NCBI GenBank assembly: GCA_046296655.1
Contig: JBKBLE010000006.1
Location: 28,018-92,017 of the forward strand
DNA from: Cloacibacterium sp046296655
GTDB taxonomy: Bacteria > Bacteroidota > Bacteroidia > Flavobacteriales > Weeksellaceae
Reading direction: 5' to 3'
DNA length: 64,000 nt
Each line of letters begins with the position of its first letter. The first letter of the stretch is position 1. Under the pieces are notes generated by a model that saw nothing but the letters and a program-made list of their open reading frames with translations, searched no databases and was not told where the DNA came from. Shown in pieces: positions 48,880 through 57,024 of this stretch. The position numbers were made by a program, and so were the translations under genes.

Positions 48880-51153
48880 TTAATTATTGCTTGCTGTTTT
48901 TACTTCGGTAGTTTTAATATCTGTGCCTAATCTTTGTAAATAAGCAATTAAAGCAACGATTTCTCTCTTTTCTACAGGAACAAATGCTGCACCTTGCTGA
49001 GCTTTTTGAGCATCAAATGCTTTTTTGATTTCAGCATCACCAGAATAGATTCCTTCTACAATTTTAGCAGCTTGTTCGTCTACTAATTTGTCTACATTAT
49101 TGATTTCTTCATCTGTATAAGGGTGACCAAATACATTTTTCAATAATACTAATTTATCCTTAGTTTTAGTTCTGTCTAGTTCGTTATAGATTAACCATGG
49201 ATATCTTGGCATGATAGAACCTGGAGAAGTTACTCTTGGGTTTAACATGTGTTTGAAATGCCAAGTATCTGGGTTTTTACCACCTTCTCTGTGTAAATCT
49301 GGTCCAGTTCTTTTAGATCCCCATAAGAATGGTCTGTCATAAACATATTCACCAGCTTTAGAGTACTGTCCGTTTTTACCATTGTAACGTACAACTTCAT
49401 CTCTAAATGGTCTAATCATTTGTGAGTGACAAGCGTTACATCCTTCTCTGATGTATAAATCTCTACCTTCTAATTCTAATGGAGTATAAGGTTTTACAGA
49501 TGCGATGGTAGGAACATTATCTTTTACAGTTAATGTAGGGATAATTTCTACCATACCTCCAATTGCTAATGCCACGAAAGATAATAGGGTTAAATATAAT
49601 GGCATTCTTTCTAACCAAAGGTGTTTTCCTTCTCCTTCTTTTCTAGCGTCAGAAATTTTAGCTAATGCAGGAGCTTCTACTGGAACATCTTTTTCGAATG
49701 AACCTTGTCTTACTGTTGCAATAAGGTTAATTACCATTAGAATAGAACCAGAGATGTATAATAATCCACCTACAAATCTCATTTGGTAGTGAGGAATAAT
49801 TGCAGTAACTGTATCTAAAAAGTTTTTGTAAACTAAAGTTCCATCTGGATTAAATTGTTTCCACATTAGCCCTTGTGTAAATCCTGAAATATACATTGGT
49901 ACTGCGTAGAAAATAATACCTAAAGTACCTAACCAGAAGTGCCAGTTAGCTAATTTTACAGACCAAAGTTTTGTTCTCCAAAGGATTGGTAATAAATAGT
50001 AAAGCATACCAAATGCAATGAAACCATTCCATCCTAATGCACCTACGTGAACGTGACCAATTACCCAGTCTGTATAGTGACCGATTTTATTTAAAGTTTT
50101 TGTTGCTAAAAGTGGTCCTTCGAAAGTTGCCATACCATAACAAGTAACTGCTACTACGAAGAATTTTAGAACAGGATTTTCTCTTACTTTATCCCAAGCT
50201 CCTCTTAAAGTTAATAAACCATTAAGCATACCTCCCCAAGATGGTGCGATAAGAGCAATAGAGAATGTAGTACCTAAAGCTTGAGCCCAACCTGGTAATG
50301 CTGTGTAAATCAAGTGGTGAGGTCCAGCCCAAATGTAAATGAAAATTAATGACCAGAAGTGGATGATAGATAATTTGTATGAGAATACAGGTCTATCAGC
50401 AGCTTTTGGCATGAAATAATACATTAAACCTAATACTGGAGTTGTAAGGAAGAATGCTACCGCATTGTGACCATACCACCATTGTACTAAAGCATCTTTT
50501 ACACCAGCATAAGCTGAATAAGATTTCCATCCTGCAAATGATAATGGAACTTCTAAGTTGTTGAAAATGTGTAACATTGTGATTCCTATCCATCCTGCGA
50601 TGTAGAACCAAATCGCTACGTAAAGGTGTCTTACTCTTCTCTTGGCAATTGTACCAAACATATTAATACCGAATACTACCCATACTAGAGCAATCATAAT
50701 ATCGATTGGCCATTCGTGTTCTGCGTACTCTTTAGAAGTGTTAATTCCCATAAGGAAAGTAACTACCACAGTAACGATAATTAATTGCCAACCCCAGAAA
50801 TTAATCCAAGAAAGAACATCACTGAACATTCTTGCTTTTAATAATCTCTGAATAGAATAATAAACTCCTGCGAAAATACAGTTTCCTACGAATGCGAAAA
50901 TTACTGCACTTGTGTGTAACATTCTCAATCTACCGAAACCAAATGCGCCTTGAGTTTTTACTAATCCCATAATATTACTATTTGCACTAATAGTAACATC
51001 ATCTGTACCGAAAATATATTCCGGAAGCGAAGGGAAGAAGAGCAATGTTGCTACGATTAACCCTACCAAGAAGCCTACTACACCGAAGACTACCATTGCG
51101 TAAAGAAATGCGCGCACAATGCTGTTGTCATAACTAAACTTTTGTGTTTCCAT
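48880..51153 (-). CDS. ccoN: cbb3 cytochrome oxidase, fused CcoN-CcoO
   Basis: 757 residues. The N-terminal 480 are the haem-copper subunit CcoN with about 12 hydrophobic segments and its histidines (RMLHTSAVIFAF, VQWWYGHNAV, WAGPHHLIYT, HYTDWVIGHVHVGALGW). From about 500 it continues into CcoO: one membrane segment, then EGCNACHSQMIRPFRDEVVRY with one haem c motif, and SIMPRYPWL. The two subunits are thus one polypeptide, a known state in Bacteroidota. It reduces oxygen to water with high affinity and pumps protons. The gene lies 14 bases after ccoS. Confidence 0.95.
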   Translation of the reverse strand: METQKFSYDNSIVRAFLYAMVVFGVVGFLVGLIVATLLFFPSLPEYIFGTDDVTISANSNIMGLVKTQGAFGFGRLRMLHTSAVIFAFVGNCIFAGVYYSIQRLLKARMFSDVLSWINFWGWQLIIVTVVVTFLMGINTSKEYAEHEWPIDIMIALVWVVFGINMFGTIAKRRVRHLYVAIWFYIAGWIGITMLHIFNNLEVPLSFAGWKSYSAYAGVKDALVQWWYGHNAVAFFLTTPVLGLMYYFMPKAADRPVFSYKLSIIHFWSLIFIYIWAGPHHLIYTALPGWAQALGTTFSIALIAPSWGGMLNGLLTLRGAWDKVRENPVLKFFVVAVTCYGMATFEGPLLATKTLNKIGHYTDWVIGHVHVGALGWNGFIAFGMLYYLLPILWRTKLWSVKLANWHFWLGTLGIIFYAVPMYISGFTQGLMWKQFNPDGTLVYKNFLDTVTAIIPHYQMRFVGGLLYISGSILMVINLIATVRQGSFEKDVPVEAPALAKISDARKEGEGKHLWLERMPLYLTLLSFVALAIGGMVEIIPTLTVKDNVPTIASVKPYTPLELEGRDLYIREGCNACHSQMIRPFRDEVVRYNGKNGQYSKAGEYVYDRPFLWGSKRTGPDLHREGGKNPDTWHFKHMLNPRVTSPGSIMPRYPWLIYNELDRTKTKDKLVLLKNVFGHPYTDEEINNVDKLVDEQAAKIVEGIYSGDAEIKKAFDAQKAQQGAAFVPVEKREIVALIAYLQRLGTDIKTTEVKTASNN

Positions 51154-51167
51154 ATTAACTAATCACT

Positions 51168-51347
51168 TTAATTTTTTTCTGTTTTTTCTTTGTTTTCTGT
51201 TTCTTGCTTCTTGTCTTCAAGAAGGATTCTTACAGCGGGAGATTCATCATCTTCAAATTGACCATTCTTGGCACTAATAATAAAGACTATTAGAAAAATT
51301 ACAGCGATTGAGACACTGCAGATGATCATTAAATAGAGAATTTCCAC
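51168..51347 (-). CDS. ccoS: cbb3 oxidase assembly protein CcoS (59 aa, GTG start)
   Basis: 59 residues read from GTG 51347 on the minus strand: an initial MEILYLMIICSVSIAVIFL membrane segment, then KNGQFEDDESPAVRILLED. The FEDDESPAxRIL text is the CcoS signature, needed for haem insertion into the oxidase. It is short and starts with GTG, so automated calls can miss it. A TATATTTG box at 51362-51355 ends seven bases before the GTG. ccoNO follows after 14 bases, placing ccoS as the first gene of the oxidase operon. Confidence 0.9.
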   Translation of the reverse strand: MEILYLMIICSVSIAVIFLIVFIISAKNGQFEDDESPAVRILLEDKKQETENKEKTEKN

Positions 51348-51354
51348 GATTTTA

Positions 51355-51362
51355 CAAATATA
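51355..51362 (-). promoter_or_regulatory. TAnnTTTG -7 box, ccoS-ccoNOQP operon
   Basis: TATATTTG on the minus strand, seven bases before the ccoS GTG. It separates the oxidase operon from ccoI. Confidence 0.6.
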
Positions 51363-51469
51363 AAAGGATTTTGCGCTTCAAAATTAATGTTTTTTAATGA
51401 CTTTCATCATGGTCTGTTAAAAAAACGTTAATTTAAAAATATTCTATATAAGATTTTTTTATCTTATTA

Positions 51470-53848
51470 TTAAAATTTGAAGTATTTCCTTGATCTTAAC
51501 CATGTTGATAATGAGGTAAATGCAACTACACTTATCGAACTTAAAGGCATCAAAATTGCAGCGAATAAAGGTGACATTTTACCGAGAACTGCTGCGGTTA
51601 AACCTACCACATTATATAGAAAACTAATCCCAAATGTTAATTTTACAATGATCATAGCATCTTTCGTGAGTGCAAAATAGTCATGCAACTTTGTCAAAAC
51701 ACCTCCATTCATGATCACATCTGAACTCGGCGTGAAAGAATTGGTGTCATCTGCAATCGCAATTCCTATGTTACTTTGTTTCAGCGCACCTGCATCATTT
51801 AATCCATCTCCAAGCATGGCAACTTTTTCACCTTGATCTTGTAAAGATTTGATATACTCTAACTTATCTTCCGGAGATTGACTAAATCTCATTTCAGTGA
51901 TATTTGGAATAAGATTTTTAAGTGTTTGTTCTTCCGAAGAATTGTCTCCACTTAATACATGGATTTTATAATCTTTCAGTTCTTTTGCCATTTCAGCTAA
52001 ACCATCTCTGTATTCATTTTTGAAGATATATTTCCCTAAAAACTCACCATCTCTTTCTATGTAAACGGCAGTTTCTAGTGATTTAGCTTCTTGATTGGTG
52101 AATTTTGCAGAACCAATTTTGTAAACTTTTCCTCTTACTGTAGCTTCGTAACCTTTTCCAGCGGTTTCTTTGAAGTTTTCAATTGGTAAATATTCATCTT
52201 CTACTTCTAAAAATTCGTAAAGCGATTTAGAAAGCGGGTGATTAGAATTTTTGAGTAAAGATTTTATGTTTTTTAAATCAAATTCAGCGATTTCTTTACC
52301 TTCAAAACTGATGTTGGCTTTTTTATTATAAGTAATTGTTCCAGTTTTATCGAAAACCAAAGTGTCAATTTTAGCCATTTTTTCAATGGTGTGAGCGTCT
52401 TTCACATACATTTTATTTCTGCCCAAAATTCTCATGATATGTCCCATCGTAAATGGAGTAGAAAGCGCCAATGCACATGGACAAGCCACAATCAAAATTG
52501 CAGAAACCACTTGGAACATTTTTTCAAAATCTATTTGATACCAATAAATTCCAGCGAGAAGTGTAATTCCTAAAATAATAAAGGTGAAATATTTTGAAAT
52601 TTGATTCACTAAAGTATCGAGTCCTAATTCTTCTTTTCTGAAGGCTTCTTTATTCCAAAGTTGAGTTAAATAACTTTGGTTGACGGTTTTGATGACTTCT
52701 AATTCTAAGATAGAACCAATTTGTTTTCCTCCAGCAAAAATTTTATCACCAGGATTTTTGGTAATCGTAGCACTTTCACCGGTGATAAAGCTATTGTCTA
52801 TGTTTCCTTCGCCATTAATTAAAACAGCATCTACAGGAATAATTTCTTGGTTTCTAACTAAAATTCTATCGCCAACTTTAATATCCGAAAGTAAAATGTT
52901 TTGTTGTTGTCCTCCAAAATCTACTTTGGTTACCGCAATTGGATAAAAAGATTTGTAATCTCTATCATACGAAAGTGCAGAATAAGTTCTCTTTTGGAAA
53001 ATTTTACCCAATAACATGAAGAATAACAATCCACAAAGTGTATCAAAATATCCAGGACCGTAATTGGTCGCGATTTCGTAGACACTTCTAAAGAATAAAA
53101 CGAGAATTCCTAAGACAATCGGAACATCTATATTTACAATTTTATTTTTCAAACCAAACCAAGCAGATTTGTAATAGTCTGATGCAGAATACACTACAAC
53201 CGGAATGGAAAGTAAAAAGGTTAAAAATCTGAAAAACGGCGCAAACTCTTCTAACCAGAAATCTACGGAAGAACCCGTGTTTAAATATTCTGGGAACGCA
53301 AACATCATCGCATTTCCGAAGGCAAATCCTGCAACCGCCACTTTTATGGTGAGACTTCTGTCTACTGCGGCTTCTTTTTTGTCTGCCGTTTCTAATGAAA
53401 TCACGGGTTTATAACCAAGATTCGTCAAGAATTTTGCCAGTTCACTCAGAGGTAATTCGTTTTGGTTGAAAGAAACTTGCAGTGTTTTCTTGGTGAAATT
53501 TACCTGAGAATATCTAATATTCGTATTCAAATCTTGTAAACTCTCTAATAACCAAATACAAGAGCTGCAGTGAATCACTGGGATTTTAAAGGTAACTACA
53601 CTGGTATTCCCTTCAGAAAAATCTACTACTTTTTCGAAAATTTCTGGAGTATCTAAATAATCAAATTGAGAAAGATTTTCGTCTGGTCTAATTCCAGAAT
53701 TTTTATTTAATTCATAAAAATTTCCGAGATTATTTGCATTAAGAATTTCATAAACAGATTTGCACCCGTTACAACAAAATGCCTTCTCATCGAAGAAAAT
53801 TCTATCTTTATCTATTTCTTGTCCACAATGGAAACAATTTTCTGCCAT
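51470..53848 (-). CDS. ccoI: Copper-transporting P-type ATPase CcoI
   Basis: 792 residues. The N-terminus has a Cys-rich zinc-finger-like region (CFHCGQEIDK and CCNGCKSVYEIL), then a heavy-metal-associated domain with CSSCIWLLES. About eight membrane segments carry the ion site CPC (VACPCALALSTPF). DKTGTITYN holds the phosphorylated Asp, TGES and GDGLNDAGAL complete the P-type cycle. The N-terminal FCCNGCK region is typical of CcoI/FixI, which loads copper for CcoN. Divergent from a Crp-like regulator gene. Confidence 0.93.
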   Translation of the reverse strand: MAENCFHCGQEIDKDRIFFDEKAFCCNGCKSVYEILNANNLGNFYELNKNSGIRPDENLSQFDYLDTPEIFEKVVDFSEGNTSVVTFKIPVIHCSSCIWLLESLQDLNTNIRYSQVNFTKKTLQVSFNQNELPLSELAKFLTNLGYKPVISLETADKKEAAVDRSLTIKVAVAGFAFGNAMMFAFPEYLNTGSSVDFWLEEFAPFFRFLTFLLSIPVVVYSASDYYKSAWFGLKNKIVNIDVPIVLGILVLFFRSVYEIATNYGPGYFDTLCGLLFFMLLGKIFQKRTYSALSYDRDYKSFYPIAVTKVDFGGQQQNILLSDIKVGDRILVRNQEIIPVDAVLINGEGNIDNSFITGESATITKNPGDKIFAGGKQIGSILELEVIKTVNQSYLTQLWNKEAFRKEELGLDTLVNQISKYFTFIILGITLLAGIYWYQIDFEKMFQVVSAILIVACPCALALSTPFTMGHIMRILGRNKMYVKDAHTIEKMAKIDTLVFDKTGTITYNKKANISFEGKEIAEFDLKNIKSLLKNSNHPLSKSLYEFLEVEDEYLPIENFKETAGKGYEATVRGKVYKIGSAKFTNQEAKSLETAVYIERDGEFLGKYIFKNEYRDGLAEMAKELKDYKIHVLSGDNSSEEQTLKNLIPNITEMRFSQSPEDKLEYIKSLQDQGEKVAMLGDGLNDAGALKQSNIGIAIADDTNSFTPSSDVIMNGGVLTKLHDYFALTKDAMIIVKLTFGISFLYNVVGLTAAVLGKMSPLFAAILMPLSSISVVAFTSLSTWLRSRKYFKF

Positions 53849-53866
53849 CTGTTTTTGTTAAATGTG

Positions 53867-53874
53867 CAAAAATA
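53867..53874 (-). promoter_or_regulatory. TAnnTTTG -7 box, ccoI
   Basis: TATTTTTG on the minus strand, 18 bases before the ccoI ATG. Confidence 0.5.
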
Positions 53875-53911
53875 ATACAAAAATTCTTTATTATTAATAA
53901 GAAAAAAATGA

Positions 53912-53919
53912 TAATTTTG
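53912..53919 (+). promoter_or_regulatory. TAnnTTTG -7 box, Crp/Fnr gene
   Basis: TAATTTTG, 26 bases before the ATG at 53946; it shares the 97-base divergent region with the ccoI box. Confidence 0.5.
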
Positions 53920-53945
53920 CTGATGAAAATCATAAAAATTCATCA

Positions 53946-54659
53946 ATGTCTTTAGAAAAACAAATTTTTATTGAAAACAAGTTTCTAAGTGTTTTTAATG
54001 ACAAGGCTTTTAAGGAAATTCTATCTAAAGAAGATTACACTAAATATATCAATGCTAAGCAAACTCTTTTCTTTAACAAAGGAGAATCTCTTTTCGAGGA
54101 AGGAGGAAATGTAGAAGGTGTTTTTTTTATAGAAAGTGGTACAGCAAAACTTTATAAACTAGGTTTTAATAGAAAAGAACAAATCTTAAGATTCATCAAA
54201 GAAGGTGATATTATTGGTTATAGAGCGCTATTAATTGGTGAAGCTTATCAAGCTACTGCTGAAGCAATGAGCGATTTACAAGCGACTTATATTCCTGCAG
54301 ATGTATTTCTTCATTTGCTAGAAGTAGACCCTCAATTGTCTTTTGCAATGCTTCAGAAAATCTCTTTCGAATTGGGCGAAAGTTCTAATACGATAACTTT
54401 CTTGGCTCAAAAAACAGTAAGAGAAAGATTAGCAGAAGTGCTTCTTCTTCTAGAGCAGAAATTAGGAACAGACCCAGAAGGTTTTATCAAAATTTCATTA
54501 ACAAGAGAAGAAATCGCTAACTTAATCGGAACTGCTACAGAAAGTGCCATCAGATTAATCTCAGAATTTAAACAAGACAACTACATAGAAGTGGAAGGAA
54601 GAAACATAAAAATCTTAAACCACGAAAAACTAAGAAAATTAGGACACGTAGTTTTATAA
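53946..54659 (+). CDS. Crp/Fnr-family transcription regulator without cysteines
   Basis: 237 residues. An N-terminal cyclic-nucleotide-binding-like beta roll (about 25-140: FNKGESLFEEGGNVEGVFFIESGTAKLYK) is joined by a dimer helix to a winged helix (about 170-230: LTREEIANLIGTATESAIRLISEFKQD). The protein contains no cysteine at all, so it cannot bind an Fe-S cluster or haem through Cys as FNR does. It is divergent from ccoI, so regulation of the cbb3 locus by redox or energy state through a small ligand is plausible, but not shown. A terminator follows. Confidence 0.9.
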   Translation: MSLEKQIFIENKFLSVFNDKAFKEILSKEDYTKYINAKQTLFFNKGESLFEEGGNVEGVFFIESGTAKLYKLGFNRKEQILRFIKEGDIIGYRALLIGEAYQATAEAMSDLQATYIPADVFLHLLEVDPQLSFAMLQKISFELGESSNTITFLAQKTVRERLAEVLLLLEQKLGTDPEGFIKISLTREEIANLIGTATESAIRLISEFKQDNYIEVEGRNIKILNHEKLRKLGHVVL

Positions 54660-54667
54660 AAATCAAA

Positions 54668-54696
54668 AATGTCGACCGCGAGTCGGCATTTTTTTA
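54668..54696 (+). terminator. Terminator of the Crp/Fnr gene
   Basis: AATGTCGAC/GTCGGCATT stem (one G-U) with a CGCGA loop and T7. Confidence 0.8.
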
Positions 54697-54723
54697 TACT
54701 TTTACTCTTTAAAATTTATTCCC

Positions 54724-55539
54724 ATGTCAGTACATTCCGAAATTAAAAAAGTAACGACCGAAACCTTACGAAAAATGAAATTCGATAAGGAGAAAATCAC
54801 AATGCTTACTGCGTATGATTATACCACTGCCAAAATGGTAGATGCAGGTGGTGTAGATGCTATTTTAATAGGAGATTCTGCAGCGAATGTAATGGCAGGT
54901 CACGAAACCACACTTCCCATAACTTTAGACCAAATGATTTATCATGCTCAGTGCGTAGTGAGAGGAGTGGATAGAGCATTGGTAGTTGCAGATTTACCAT
55001 TCGGAACGTATCAGTCAGATCCGCAAAAAGCGTTGGAATCTGGGGTAAGAATGATGAAAGAATCAGGAGCGCATGCTGTGAAAATAGAAGGTGGCGAAGA
55101 AATCGCAGATTCTGTTTCTAGATTAATTAATGCAGGAATTCCAGTAATGGGACATCTTGGACTTACACCACAATCTATTTATCAGTTCGGAACTTATAAA
55201 GTTCGTGCTAAAGAAGATGCAGAAGCCGAAAAATTAATAAAAGACGCTAAAATTTTAGAAGAATTGGGCTGTTTTGCTTTGGTTTTAGAAAAAATTCCTG
55301 CTGACTTGGCGAAGAAAGTTTCAGAAAGCATTTCTATACCAACGATAGGAATTGGAGCCGGACCAGATTGTGATGGTCAAGTGCTGGTTTATCATGATAT
55401 GGTGGGAATGAATAAAGGATTTTCTCCGAAATTTTTAAGAAGATATTTAGACCTCTATACAGAAATTACAGGCGCCGTTTCACAGTATGTAAAAGATGTA
55501 AAAGACGTTTCCTTCCCGAATAAGAACGAAAGTTACTAG
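54724..55539 (+). CDS. panB: 3-methyl-2-oxobutanoate hydroxymethyltransferase
   Basis: 271 residues. TMLTAYDYTTAKMVDAGG, ILIGDSAANVMAGHETTLP and MGHLGLTPQSIYQFGTYKVR are the family blocks; metal ligands are the Asp in GDS and others. IGIGAGPDCDGQVLVYHDM closes the signature. It makes ketopantoate, the first committed step to pantothenate and coenzyme A. It is alone; other pan genes are not in this window. The IS element's first terminal hairpin follows its stop. Confidence 0.95.
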   Translation: MSVHSEIKKVTTETLRKMKFDKEKITMLTAYDYTTAKMVDAGGVDAILIGDSAANVMAGHETTLPITLDQMIYHAQCVVRGVDRALVVADLPFGTYQSDPQKALESGVRMMKESGAHAVKIEGGEEIADSVSRLINAGIPVMGHLGLTPQSIYQFGTYKVRAKEDAEAEKLIKDAKILEELGCFALVLEKIPADLAKKVSESISIPTIGIGAGPDCDGQVLVYHDMVGMNKGFSPKFLRRYLDLYTEITGAVSQYVKDVKDVSFPNKNESY

Positions 55540-55570
55540 ATAAATAAAAAGTTGAGTTTTTTGCTTAGTC

Positions 55571-55600
55571 ATGGTCGGAAGAAAATTCCGGCCATTTTTT
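55571..55600 (+). terminator. Left IS end hairpin, terminator facing inward
   Basis: ATGGTCGGAA/TTCCGGCCAT around GAAAA, then T6 on the plus strand. It overlaps the inverted repeat and stops transcripts coming from panB. Confidence 0.7.
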
Positions 55601-55603
55601 ATA

Positions 55604-56821
55604 TTAAGTTTTAAAAACCTTGTCGGGATTTCCTCCAGCATAAATGATTAATATAGCGGTAATCATATCGCGAAGTTCCATGGCAATGCGCCTTTTTGCG
55701 GTTTTGTATCCCAAATCGTTTACTTTTTTATAAATCAGAAGTAGCATAGAAGCAATCATGGTCATATAAATCATTACTTCGATTCCGTTTTTGTTCATTG
55801 ATACCAAATGACTTAGATTGAGTTCCTGCTTTAGGAATCTGAAGAAAACTTCAATATCCCAGCGTTTGCGGTAATAGTCAGCAATTTCCTTGCTGGTGAG
55901 TTCAAACTCGTTGGTTAAAAACCAAAACTCTTTCTTTGTTTTTTCGTTACGGATTACCACCAATCGAAAATCAGTTTCTACTTTTTCTTCACGATGATGA
56001 ATATTCCCACGTTTATTCAAAACTGGTTTTCCAGTGTAAAGCTTTACTTTGCTGTCTTTCATCACTTCCCAGTCATCCCATTTTTGAGATTTTTTTCCAT
56101 CAAGAAAAGATTCTATTTCTTCAAATTTGCGGTTTTCTTTACTTCGGATAATGAATTTTACCGATTTTTCATCAAAATCTTTCATCACTCTTGTGGATTG
56201 CAAACCCCTGTCTATCACGTAAATATTCTCGTGATGTTCTTCTTTTTTTACTTGTTTCAGAATAGCTTCGGGAAGTGCGGCTTCCTCTGACGAATATTTT
56301 TGTCCAGTAAAGACTTCGACACCTGAAGGCAAAATTCCATCAAATGAAAAACTGAATTTCACCAGTTTCTTCCCACTTTTCTGGTCGATTCCTTCTTTGA
56401 GTTTGGCGCAGGCATCGGCAACAATGGTGCTGTCAACCCTGATTAGGTTGTACTTTTCGATTTCGGTCTTCGAATAAAGTTCAGAAAACCTTCCGTACAT
56501 CTGCTCGTAAATTTCTTTAAAATAATTGGAATCGATTTTGGAAAGCCTTTCAGAGATAGAACTTCTGCGTACTTTTTCCTCTTCACCCAAACCAAACAAG
56601 GCTTTGAAACCACTGCTGTTAAAGGTGTCTTCTAAGGTTCTTTGGCTTAATTTTTCATTGTCGAAGATACAGAAAAGCAAAAGGTAGAACATTTTCTTGC
56701 CATGAAGCACCTTGCTGTAATAGTCCACTTTCGTGGTTGCAGAAAGATGGCTCAAAAGAGCTTCGGGAATAAACTCCAAAACTTGCTTGAGGGAGATTTT
56801 GTGGTCTTTAAATACTGACAT
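55604..56821 (-). CDS. IS4-family transposase
   Basis: 405 residues. The DDE catalytic residues are visible: D130 in RVDSTIVAD, D204 in YVIDRGLQS, and E324 within the Y317-x2-R320-x3-E324-x6-K331 signature of IS4-family enzymes (YYRKRWDIEVFFRFLK). The N-terminal 100 residues form the DNA-binding part. The gene is full length with all acidic residues present, so the element may be active. It cuts and joins the ends of the IS. Its stop is about 20 bases from the left repeat. Confidence 0.93.
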   Translation of the reverse strand: MSVFKDHKISLKQVLEFIPEALLSHLSATTKVDYYSKVLHGKKMFYLLLFCIFDNEKLSQRTLEDTFNSSGFKALFGLGEEEKVRRSSISERLSKIDSNYFKEIYEQMYGRFSELYSKTEIEKYNLIRVDSTIVADACAKLKEGIDQKSGKKLVKFSFSFDGILPSGVEVFTGQKYSSEEAALPEAILKQVKKEEHHENIYVIDRGLQSTRVMKDFDEKSVKFIIRSKENRKFEEIESFLDGKKSQKWDDWEVMKDSKVKLYTGKPVLNKRGNIHHREEKVETDFRLVVIRNEKTKKEFWFLTNEFELTSKEIADYYRKRWDIEVFFRFLKQELNLSHLVSMNKNGIEVMIYMTMIASMLLLIYKKVNDLGYKTAKRRIAMELRDMITAILIIYAGGNPDKVFKT

Positions 56822-56948
56822 AATTAATTGATTATCAGCTATAAAGATACGAAATAAAACCCATTAACCTAAATTAAATCATTGAAAATCAACAAGTTAA
56901 ATAATTGATAATCTACCTGTTAAATCACTTCATCTTCACAACAAAAAA

Positions 56949-56977
56949 CAAAAAAGTCGGAAGAAAAATCTTCCGAC
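56949..56977 (-). terminator. Right IS end hairpin, terminator facing inward
   Basis: GTCGGAAGA/TCTTCCGAC with an AAAA loop (56956-56977); on the minus strand it is followed by a T-run. It stops transcripts coming from the mutase gene. Confidence 0.7.
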
Positions 56978-57024
56978 CATGACTAGGTATAAACCAGTTT
57001 TTTTGATAAATCTAATTAAACTTT

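Larger units (their letters stand above)
55566..56985 (-). mobile_element. Complete IS4-family insertion sequence
   Basis: About 1.42 kb between 17-base terminal inverted repeats TAGTCATGGTCGGAAGA (55566-55582, and its complement at 56969-56985); one further C about two bases outward also matches. One transposase gene lies inside on the minus strand. No target site duplication was recognised in the flanks (GAGTTTTTTGC left, GGTATAAACC right). It sits between the convergent 3' ends of panB and the mutase gene, so it disrupts no gene. Confidence 0.85.

Noticed and set aside
55540..57024. IS insertion inside panB or the mutase gene
   Set aside because: Both genes end with complete C-termini before the inverted repeats.
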